Below, in pieces: positions 32,313-39,340 of a stretch of 64,000 nucleotides of DNA (the stretch's first letter is position 1; each line of letters begins with the position of its first letter). The DNA lies in the NCBI GenBank assembly GCA_965200535.1, contig CBDAUF010000001.1, positions 1 to 64,000 of the forward strand, in the 5' to 3' direction. The notes beneath the pieces were generated by a model that saw only the letters and a list, made by a program, of their open reading frames with translations, did no database searches and was not told the origin of the DNA. Position numbers and translations under genes: made by a program. Source of the DNA: MPNO01 sp965200535. Its GTDB lineage: Bacteria; Pseudomonadota; Alphaproteobacteria; MPNO01.

Positions 32313-33659
32313 ATGAAACCGAACAAGCTGATGACAACCTGCTCTATCGCGGTGCTGGCGCTGGGCCTTGCGGCGTGCAGCAGCAACGACGGTGAGCGCG
32401 CAAAGATAGACAAGCTGCAAAAACAGGCGTCCGAAACCGAAACCGCGCACATGGACGCAATCGAGGCCCTTAAGGCCGATCACGCAGCGGCGATTGCGAC
32501 CATGGAGTCTGATCACGCGGCGGCGCTCGCAGCTCTCGGAACCGATAACACGGCAGCCATTGATGCCCTCAAGGCCGAGCACATGAGGGCCATGGACGCC
32601 CTCAAAAACGAGCATATGACCGCCATGGAGAGCCTCAACACTGCTCATGCGGCAGCGATCAAGGCTCTCGAAGATGAAGTCGCCATGTACAAGCCTGCCG
32701 ACGAAGACCCGATGGCCAAGATGATGGTCGGTGCTGTCAGGCCTGTGATGCCAAATAGGCCGGCCTTGCCCTACATGGCGGTGGGTAAGCAAGGAATGCT
32801 CGAGCCGACGCTGGATGAGGACAATGATGGCGATGTTGACGTCGAATTGATGCCGGTAGAGATGTCGGTTGCCAATCTCGGCGATGATTGGACCGGTCAG
32901 GCCTACAAGGTCCAGCCACACATCGGAGAGGCGCGCGGCACTGTCGTTAATTATACCGACAAGGCAGATGACGACGACGGTGATCACCTGCAATTCGGCT
33001 ACTGGCTTGTAGCCACGAGGGGTGCGAATGGCAAGATCTCCTACGGAGCCAATACCCACCACAGTCGTTCTCTGCCCTTTGGTGCTATTGCTAGGGACAT
33101 CGACATGGATGGAGCTGATGAAACCCGAGTCACGGGCAGTGCAAACTATGCCGGTCCGGCGACAGGTCTGTATGTGAGGAAGGAGTTCGCACGAGACGGC
33201 ATGGAGATACCCGTCGCGTCCGGTCAATTCACCGCCGATGCCGACCTACAAGTGTATTTCGGGCAGGACGATAAAGGAAGCATTGCGCCGAAAGACGAAT
33301 GGAGCATCACTGGCACCGTGGAGAACTTCATGGACGGCGGCGAGCTCATTGATGCCGGTTGGTCTCTGGGTCTAAGCGTGAAGAAGATCATGCATGAGAT
33401 TGTGATGCGGGAGATGGTGGCTGTACGAAACATTCGCCCAGGCCAATTCTCTGGCACCACCATGGTTGGCAAGGAGGTAGTTGGTAAATTCAGTGGCGCG
33501 TTCCACGGTAAGCACACGATGACGGGCGACGATGGTATGCCGATGATGTTGCAGCCCAGCGCCGTGGTTGGCGAATTCGACGGCCACTTCACCAACGGAC
33601 ATGTCTTGGGTGTCTTCGGAGCCCGGAAGGTGATGCCGGTAAGTACGGCTGGCAACTAG
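32313..33659 (+). CDS. surface lipoprotein with hendecad coiled coil, probable Slam substrate
   Basis: A 448-residue lipoprotein. The signal ends LALGLAAC (Cys 22). Residues 45-121 are seven 11-residue repeats rich in Ala, His and Met (for example DHAAAIATMES), forming a long helix. A calcium-loop-like DEDNDGDVDVEL lies at about 168-179. The beta-rich C-terminal half ends with GKFSGAFHG ... GHVLGVFGARK, the TbpB-like barrel pattern of Slam substrates. ATG 32313 follows GAGGAAG. The signal peptide is nearly that of the lipoprotein at 1605-3173. GC content is lower than in surrounding catabolic genes. The Slam-like gene follows 185 bp later. Confidence 0.82.
   Translation: MKPNKLMTTCSIAVLALGLAACSSNDGERAKIDKLQKQASETETAHMDAIEALKADHAAAIATMESDHAAALAALGTDNTAAIDALKAEHMRAMDALKNEHMTAMESLNTAHAAAIKALEDEVAMYKPADEDPMAKMMVGAVRPVMPNRPALPYMAVGKQGMLEPTLDEDNDGDVDVELMPVEMSVANLGDDWTGQAYKVQPHIGEARGTVVNYTDKADDDDGDHLQFGYWLVATRGANGKISYGANTHHSRSLPFGAIARDIDMDGADETRVTGSANYAGPATGLYVRKEFARDGMEIPVASGQFTADADLQVYFGQDDKGSIAPKDEWSITGTVENFMDGGELIDAGWSLGLSVKKIMHEIVMREMVAVRNIRPGQFSGTTMVGKEVVGKFSGAFHGKHTMTGDDGMPMMLQPSAVVGEFDGHFTNGHVLGVFGARKVMPVSTAGN
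32445..32675 (+). repeat. seven tandem 33-bp units encoding 11-residue coiled-coil repeats
   Basis: Units read AHMDAIEALKA, DHAAAIATMES, DHAAALAALGT, DNTAAIDALKA, EHMRAMDALKN, EHMTAMESLNT and AHAAAIKALED. The period of exactly 11 predicts a right-handed or straight helical bundle (hendecad) rather than an ordinary heptad coil. The DNA units have diverged, so recent slippage is unlikely. Confidence 0.9.
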
Positions 33660-33714
33660 CCATCGTCCGTCTTCCTGCCCCAACAATCTGAGCATGGGGT
33701 TGGAGTAAGAGCAA

Positions 33715-33747
33715 CGAGGGTGGCGCGGAGTATCAGTGCCACCCTCG
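33715..33747 (+). terminator. hairpin between lipoprotein and Slam genes
   Basis: CGAGGGTGGC pairs perfectly with GCCACCCTCG around a 13-base loop, 55 bp after the lipoprotein stop. Only a weak pyrimidine tract (CTTCTCC) follows, so it may reduce read-through or stabilise the upstream message rather than end transcription fully. Confidence 0.5.
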
Positions 33748-33844
33748 CCTTCTCCAATCGTTACCGATCTCTCGACCTGTCTTCACGGTAAGCGTTGAGA
33801 GAGCATCGGACGTTACTCCGGTCCCTGTTCGTCCGAGACACTCA

Positions 33845-35260
33845 ATGACATTCCGAGTGCAGCATCTGCGTCATCTTCACTGCCGGTTCCGCCTGGCCTG
33901 CCTCGCACTTGCCGCTGGCCTCGTTCTCGCGATTCCGGCGGTAGCGGCCACGGATGAGGGCCAGGAGTTCCGCGCTCCGTCGGTCACGGGGAGCAACAGC
34001 ACGGCGGCGGCGCGTGCGCTGATCAACCGGGGCCGTTACGACGAGGCTCTTGCCATTCTCCGCCCGCTGGCCGAACGGAACGGAACGGCGGGCACCAACG
34101 CCCGCTTCCTCACAGGCCTCGCGGCCATCGGCGCAGCGCAGAAGCCGGATGCCGAGGAAGATGCACGCAACCGCCTCCTCGACGAGGCGATCGACGCCTT
34201 CCGCGCCATCCTGGTCGACCGACCGGATCTGGTCCGCGTCCGCCTCGAACTCGCGCGCGCCTTCTTCCTCAAGCGCGAGGACAAACTCGCCGCACGCCAC
34301 TTCCAACAGGTCTTCGCCGGCAGCCCGCCCGCCCCCGTGGTTCTCAACGTCAACCGCTTCCTCGCTCAGATCCGCGCACGCAAGCGGTGGTCCCTCCATG
34401 TCGGCTTCGCCCTCGCCCCAGACACCAATATCGGGGCCGGGTCCGACGAGGAGATCATCTACATCCACGGCCTGCCGTTCCGGCGCGACGCGCAGGAGCT
34501 GACCACCTCGGGCATCGGCCTGTCGGCGTGGGCCGGCGGCGAGTACCAGCAGCCGCTGGCGGACCGCTGGCGCCTGCGCGCGGGCGGCGACGTCGCCATA
34601 CGAGAGTACAAGGAGAGCCGCTTCGATCGGACGACGATCGCCGGCCACCTTGGGCCCCGTTGGTTGATCGACCGCAACACCGAGGCAAGCGCGCTGGCCA
34701 GCGCCCGCAAACACTGGATCGGCGGCGAACCGGACCACCAGGACCTCGGCCTGCGCCTGGAGGCGCGGCACCGGCTCGACCGGCGGACCACCGCCAGCCT
34801 GCGCACCTCGTGGCACGAGCGCAGTTACGACCGACAGGAACACCTTGACGGTCCGACCGCCGACATATCCCTGGCCGGACGCCACGCGCTCACCCCAACC
34901 GTGTTAGCCGACGCTTCGTTCGGCTGGGGTTACGAGAAGCCGGAGACCGAGCGCTACCGCCACAAGCGCTACTGGCTGCAGGCGGGTGTCACCGTGGACC
35001 TTCCCGGAGGCTTCACGGTGGGCGGCAGCGGCACCCTGCGCTGGGCCAACTACGAAGGAAACTGGTTCCCGTTCACCACCACAGGAGCGTCCAGGAACGA
35101 CATCACCCGGTCGCTGCGGCTGTCGGCCTACAACCGGGCGTTCTCGTTCGAGGGTTTCAGCCCGCAGGTCTCGCTGGTGCGCGAGGACCGGACCAGCAAC
35201 GCGCAGCTCTACGGATACGAACGAACCTCCGGCGAACTCCGCTTCGTCCGGCTGTTCTGA
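33845..35260 (+). CDS. Slam-like outer-membrane translocator for surface lipoproteins (second copy)
   Basis: A 471-residue homologue of 152-1531: signal peptide (AAGLVLAIPAVAA), helical TPR region at about 55-185 (LINRGRYDEALAILRPLAER, VRLELARAFFLKREDKLAARH), the shared linker WSLHVGFALAPDTNIGAG, then a beta barrel ending SGELRFVRLF with terminal Phe. It differs from the left copy throughout the barrel, so the two probably serve different lipoproteins. It lies between two lipoprotein genes, which is the expected context for a Slam and its substrates. The ATG at 33845 has only a weak ribosome site. Confidence 0.82.
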   Translation: MTFRVQHLRHLHCRFRLACLALAAGLVLAIPAVAATDEGQEFRAPSVTGSNSTAAARALINRGRYDEALAILRPLAERNGTAGTNARFLTGLAAIGAAQKPDAEEDARNRLLDEAIDAFRAILVDRPDLVRVRLELARAFFLKREDKLAARHFQQVFAGSPPAPVVLNVNRFLAQIRARKRWSLHVGFALAPDTNIGAGSDEEIIYIHGLPFRRDAQELTTSGIGLSAWAGGEYQQPLADRWRLRAGGDVAIREYKESRFDRTTIAGHLGPRWLIDRNTEASALASARKHWIGGEPDHQDLGLRLEARHRLDRRTTASLRTSWHERSYDRQEHLDGPTADISLAGRHALTPTVLADASFGWGYEKPETERYRHKRYWLQAGVTVDLPGGFTVGGSGTLRWANYEGNWFPFTTTGASRNDITRSLRLSAYNRAFSFEGFSPQVSLVREDRTSNAQLYGYERTSGELRFVRLF

Positions 35261-35355
35261 ACGGGGATCGGACGCAACCGCATGGGCTTCCGGGCCCGTG
35301 TGGCGATTGTCGGGAGTGAAGTGTTTACCGGGTGGATGATGAAAGGAGACAAGAG

Positions 35356-36456
35356 ATGAGCGGCATCACAGTACGGAGATCGATGGCCGAGACCGGAGCC
35401 ACAGCGCGTCTCGGGGTCGTTGCGATCGCCGCGGCGGGTCTTGTGCTCAGCGCCTGCGGTTCGAACGACGGGAACGTCAACCGGGTCGCCGAACTGGAGA
35501 AGACGCTCGGCGACGCCACGCTTCCCGAGGATACCGAGGATGTGAACGGCGACGGCAAGAAGGATTTCGCCGACGTAATCGCCGCCGAGGAAATGCGGGA
35601 CGCAAGGGAGGGGGCCGCGCGGCGCACTTATTTCGGGCTGACGAGCGGCCGTTACCTGTCAGGTAGGACGGGCTACAGTTTTTCGATGGCTGAAGACGAT
35701 TCGACACTCACCATCAGCCCGACGAATCCCGAGGAGAACGGACCGGATAACATCTTGTCAAGATCGGACGATGCGCCTGCCAATCTGGGGGACTGGACAG
35801 GGGTGAGGTTCAGCGGAGCATGGACAACCGAGGACGGTTCAGAGTCCGGCAACGACATGGCGGTCATCTACCGGACCGAGCTTCAGAACGGCTATCTGTA
35901 TTTCGGCTGGTGGGAGCGAGGAACGACGGGCAGCTCCGATATGCCGTCTCCGCATGTCAAATCCTTCGCCGCCAGTTTGTCAGGATCCTCATTGGGTCCC
36001 GTTGACGATATTTCCGGGATGACGGGAACGGCAACCTATACCGGCAAGGCTGCCGGCAGGTACGGGATAGTCAGCCTCCTGGGCGGAACGGTGGACAGCG
36101 GCGAGTTCACCGCGAACGCTACGCTCAACGCCGATTTCGGGGCTGGAACCATCTCCGGAATGATCGACGGGTTCGATGTGCAGGATGGATGGACCGTCAA
36201 ATTGTACGAGACCGCGATCACCGCCGGTGCCGCCAATTTCAGGAAGTCATCAACAGACTTTGGAGCTCGTCCTGCAGACGGAACTGGTGCTGAGTGGACG
36301 ATCCCCGGGGCGCGTGTTCGTCCCGACGTATACGAGAGTACCTGGTGGGCCGGGAGTTTTGTGGGTTCCGACGCCGAAGGTCTTCGTGGCGCCTTCTATA
36401 CCAAGATCCCGCACGTCGGACGGATGACAGGCGCATTCGGGGCGGTACAGCAGTAG
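35356..36456 (+). CDS. surface lipoprotein, second probable Slam substrate of the right cluster
   Basis: A 366-residue lipoprotein with lipobox GLVLSAC (Cys 34) and a short spacer. An EF-hand-like loop DVNGDGKKDFAD lies at about 62-73. The beta-rich body has the repeated TATYTGKAAGRYG and SGEFTANATLNADFGAGTISG phrases of TbpB-like barrels, and it ends WAGSFVG ... LRGAFYTK ... MTGAFGAVQQ. ATG 35356 is preferred because AAAGGAGACAAGAG precedes it; eight codons of open frame upstream lack such a site. It follows the Slam gene by 95 bp and has no counterpart in the left cluster, where the DcaP-like porin follows Slam directly with the same leader. Confidence 0.82.
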   Translation: MSGITVRRSMAETGATARLGVVAIAAAGLVLSACGSNDGNVNRVAELEKTLGDATLPEDTEDVNGDGKKDFADVIAAEEMRDAREGAARRTYFGLTSGRYLSGRTGYSFSMAEDDSTLTISPTNPEENGPDNILSRSDDAPANLGDWTGVRFSGAWTTEDGSESGNDMAVIYRTELQNGYLYFGWWERGTTGSSDMPSPHVKSFAASLSGSSLGPVDDISGMTGTATYTGKAAGRYGIVSLLGGTVDSGEFTANATLNADFGAGTISGMIDGFDVQDGWTVKLYETAITAGAANFRKSSTDFGARPADGTGAEWTIPGARVRPDVYESTWWAGSFVGSDAEGLRGAFYTKIPHVGRMTGAFGAVQQ

Positions 36457-36468
36457 TCCGTCACTGGA

Positions 36469-36495
36469 GAACGGGGCCGCAGGCCGGTCCCGTTC
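36469..36495 (+). terminator. hairpin after the second lipoprotein gene
   Basis: GAACGGG pairs with CCCGTTC around a GC-rich loop that can itself pair partly (GCC/GGC). It starts 13 bp past the stop codon. No T-tract follows, so its strength as a terminator is doubtful. Confidence 0.4.
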
Positions 36496-36533
36496 CCGCC
36501 CTTCCGGCACAGACCGGTTCTCTCGATGCAGCA

Positions 36534-36557
36534 AACGATCGGCACAGTGCGATCGTT
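36534..36557. promoter_or_regulatory. 24-bp perfect dyad upstream of the DcaP-like porin
   Basis: AACGATCG and CGATCGTT form perfect 8-bp inverted arms around GCACAGTG. It sits about 98 bp before the porin ATG at 36655, a place and size suited to a dimeric repressor or activator. It could instead be a transcript hairpin. Confidence 0.45.
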
Positions 36558-36654
36558 CCAAGCGTACGGAGCGGCATCGTTCCGGCCGGTCGGCGGCGGG
36601 ATCGATTGGCGTTTGAATGACAAGGATTGACCAATCATGAAAAGGAGAAATGAA

Positions 36655-37971
36655 ATGAAAGGCAGAGGCTTGAAGGCATTGTTGTTGGGCACGGGTGCAG
36701 CGCTGGTGCTCTGTACGCTGCCGGCGGCCGCGGACGAGGTCTCCGACCTGAAGGCGCAGATCGATGCCTTGCGCGACCGCTTGGCCAAGATCGAGGCCGC
36801 ACAGGAAGTTGCGCAGAAGAAGGCCAAGGAAGCCAAGCCGGTGACCGCCGGATCGTCCGCAGGCTCGTGGAAGCTGCCCGGCTCCAACACCTCGATCTCG
36901 TTCAGCGGATACGTCAAGGGCGATTTCATCCTCGACAAGCCGGACGACGGGGATACCAAGGCTACCTTCCACGCCAAGCAGTCGAGGCTTCGCTTCGACA
37001 GCAGCACGCCGACCGCCTACGGCCCCCTGAACACCCGGATAGAGACCGACTTCTATGGCGGCGATAGCGGCAACCTGCTGCGCCTGCGCCGCGCCTACGG
37101 ATCGCTGGGTCCGGTGCTGGCGGGGCAGGAGTGGTCGCTGTTCGCGAACCTGAACACGGCCGCCGACACGGTGGACTTCGGCGGACCGACGGGGACGAGC
37201 GGTTACATCGGGCGCAGGCCGCAACTCCGCTTCACCCAGGACGTGGGCAACGGCTTCACCGTACAGGCGTCGGTCGAGGAGACCGCCAATTTCACGCCCC
37301 TGCAGCCGACACCGGCTTGCAGCGCTGCCGAAGATCCAGATGTCCGCGAAGCGGAAAACGAACATGTTAAAAATGGCCATGAGGTCAATGTGACCGGGAT
37401 CCACAACTGTGCGGCGAAGGGCATGACAGACAACAAGCTGCCGACCCTGATCGGTGCCTTGAGCTACAGCTCGAAGTGGGGCGCGGTCAAGGCGCTGGCC
37501 GCGGTCGGTCAGGCCGATTACATGGACGACAAGGAAGGCGCCCAGGCTTTCCATTTCGGGGCTCATCTCAACGTGTCCGACGCCACCACGGTGATGGCCA
37601 CGATCAATTCGACCAAGGGCTTCTCCGGGTGGCTGAGCGGCGACGCGCCCGGCGCGGTGGTGGACGGCGAGTTGCAGCTGCAGGAGACGATGGGCGGATT
37701 GCTCGGTATCAGCCATCGCTTCAGCGACACGGTGCGGGCCGGCCTCTACTACGGCTGGTTGAAGCACGAGGACGCCCAGGGTGCAGAGGGCGGCTCGGAC
37801 AAGACGGCGAACTCGCTGCACGCCACCGTGTGGTGGAGCCCGGTGCCGCAGGCCAATATCGGCCTTGAGTTCCGGCAGACTTCGACCGACAGCGACCCGC
37901 ACGACGCATCGATGCCAGCCAGCGAGGAAAGCGCTTCCCGCATCCAGCTCGGCGTTCTCTACACCTTCTAG
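36655..37971 (+). CDS. DcaP-like trimeric outer-membrane porin with N-terminal coiled coil
   Basis: A 438-residue protein: signal peptide ending LPAAADEV, a coiled coil of about 40 residues (SDLKAQIDALRDRLAKIEAA), then the barrel starting TSISFSGYVKGDFIL and RLRFDSSTPT, ending LGVLYTF with the BAM-type terminal Phe. Coiled coil before the barrel is the layout of DcaP (Acinetobacter) and related porins that take up organic diacids. ATG 36655 has AAGGAG eight bases upstream; an ATG 18 bases earlier lacks one. Its paralogue starts at 109 in the left cluster. A GC-rich hairpin follows the stop. Confidence 0.88.
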   Translation: MKGRGLKALLLGTGAALVLCTLPAAADEVSDLKAQIDALRDRLAKIEAAQEVAQKKAKEAKPVTAGSSAGSWKLPGSNTSISFSGYVKGDFILDKPDDGDTKATFHAKQSRLRFDSSTPTAYGPLNTRIETDFYGGDSGNLLRLRRAYGSLGPVLAGQEWSLFANLNTAADTVDFGGPTGTSGYIGRRPQLRFTQDVGNGFTVQASVEETANFTPLQPTPACSAAEDPDVREAENEHVKNGHEVNVTGIHNCAAKGMTDNKLPTLIGALSYSSKWGAVKALAAVGQADYMDDKEGAQAFHFGAHLNVSDATTVMATINSTKGFSGWLSGDAPGAVVDGELQLQETMGGLLGISHRFSDTVRAGLYYGWLKHEDAQGAEGGSDKTANSLHATVWWSPVPQANIGLEFRQTSTDSDPHDASMPASEESASRIQLGVLYTF

Positions 37972-37986
37972 GAATACGCACGAGCA

Positions 37987-38015
37987 GCGGGCCGGCCGCG
38001 CACCGGCCGGCCCGC
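37987..38015 (+). terminator. strong GC hairpin after the DcaP-like porin gene
   Basis: GCGGGCCGGCCG pairs perfectly with CGGCCGGCCCGC (12 bp) around CGCAC, 15 bp beyond the stop. The following CACCCCTC has no U-run, so it may act with Rho or as a 3'-end stabiliser. Confidence 0.6.
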
Positions 38016-38190
38016 ACCCCTCAATGCCGGTTGACACCGGGCAGGACCCGGGGCCGCCGGCCTTTCGTCGTCCCGGCGGGACGATATTCACACCTCCCAT
38101 CGTCGATCGAGTGTAACCGGACCTGCCTGGCGGGGTTCGGACCGCACTCTCCCCTGTGCACGGGGGCTGTGCCGCACAGGCCCCGGCCCC

Positions 38191-38415
38191 AACCCACCGG
38201 CGGGCGCCGCTTGGTACAGCCGTTTCGCGGCGGGCTCGCGCGACTGGCTGTATTCCGCAGCCCTCGGCGCGCTGGTGGGCGAGGCGCCGGGTAGCCTGGG
38301 GCAGACCGGCAGCCGCCTCGTCGCCTTCGGGCGCTTCAGGGTGACGGAAGACGACGGCGCCCGCCACGCCGCACCCGATGTCGGTCTCCACATCGCTCTG
38401 CGTTGGCGGCGGTAG
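38191..38415 (+). pseudogene. C-terminal remnant of an unrecognised protein
   Basis: About 70 sense codons without a start (GAAWYSRFAAGSRDWLYSAAL, then LVAFGRFRVTEDDG, ending VGLHIALRWRR and TAG) show normal high-GC third positions. Alternating hydrophobic residues near the end resemble an outer-membrane strand. Upstream sequence in this frame is not convincing coding. I read it as the tail of a truncated gene and do not know the family. The 38016-38190 stretch before it holds nothing I can identify. Confidence 0.4.
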
Positions 38416-38463
38416 CCGGCTGCCAGAAACCATTCGATCCGGTCGAAGACAGGGAGAAACCGC

Positions 38464-39135
38464 ATGAGCGGAGTGCTGCGGACGATGTTCGGGGTTGCGC
38501 CGGTTTCTGCGGGCGCGGGCATGCTGGCGCTCAAACGCCTGTCGGCTTCCGGCGCTTCGGCCGATGCTTCCGGCAGCCTCTATCGCGCCGGGAACCACGA
38601 TTACAGCTGGCTGACCAGGGAGACATACCAAAGCGGTCTGGCGGGTCTGGCGACGGATATCCTCTCGGCGAAGACCGAAGTGAGGCTGGCCGAAGCGGCA
38701 CTGGGCGCCGCCCGGGTCGAGCGCGACAGCGCCATTCGCGCGGTCTCGGCAGCCTGGAACGGATACCTCGCGGCAAGATCGTCCGGCCGGGGCTTCGAGG
38801 CATTGCGGGAGGCATGGCGCACGGTCGGATCGGCGCTTCGGGAATACAGAAACGCCCGCGACCATGAAAGGCTCGAAGCCGGCAAGCTGGAGGAGGCGAA
38901 CAGGGAACTCGTCCGCAGGCGTTTCCGAAAGGCCGGACTTGAGAACGATTGGCGGGAAGCGCAATCGGCCCGCGATGCAGCCAGCCTCATCACCGTCCTC
39001 AGGCCTCGGCCTCCCCTCGGCAACCGACATCAGCCGAGTGCCCACTTCCCAAGCACTCACAATGACAAAATTCCACAATCAGATCAGGCGGCCGGAACGC
39101 TTCCGGGCCCCTCGCTCGTCTCTCCTGCCGCCTGA
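38464..39135 (+). CDS. hypothetical helical protein, possibly a decayed gene
   Basis: The 223-codon frame has GGGAGA six bases before ATG 38464. Residues about 55-180 are Ala/Glu/Arg-rich and strongly helical (KTEVRLAEAALGAARVERD, EAGKLEEANRELVRRR), suggesting coiled coil; a distant likeness to TolC-type efflux helices is possible but unproven. The first 50 residues are low in structure, and the last 40 read like non-coding sequence over an AT-rich patch near 39050-39090. It may therefore be a truncated gene that runs into unrelated DNA. The stretch 39136-39340 before the next gene holds nothing I recognise apart from a ribosome site. Confidence 0.4.
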   Translation: MSGVLRTMFGVAPVSAGAGMLALKRLSASGASADASGSLYRAGNHDYSWLTRETYQSGLAGLATDILSAKTEVRLAEAALGAARVERDSAIRAVSAAWNGYLAARSSGRGFEALREAWRTVGSALREYRNARDHERLEAGKLEEANRELVRRRFRKAGLENDWREAQSARDAASLITVLRPRPPLGNRHQPSAHFPSTHNDKIPQSDQAAGTLPGPSLVSPAA

Positions 39136-39340
39136 TTTGACGCGTTCCCGCCATCCGGGCGCGACCCGGACGATCTTCGGAAGTGTGTCTGGGTGATGCC
39201 CTTTTCCCGCGGTCTCGTCCCGATTGCGGGCAGGATGGCCGCACGGCTTGCGGACCACGGACTTATTGGCGACGCTTGGCGGTCGGGGAGAGAGCCGGCG
39301 GACAAGGTTCCGGACCGGATACCGCACAAGGGAGAATGGC

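Noticed and set aside
32445..32675. CRISPR-like array
   Set aside because: The 33-bp period is coding and in frame, has no spacers, and units differ from each other; it encodes an 11-residue helix repeat.
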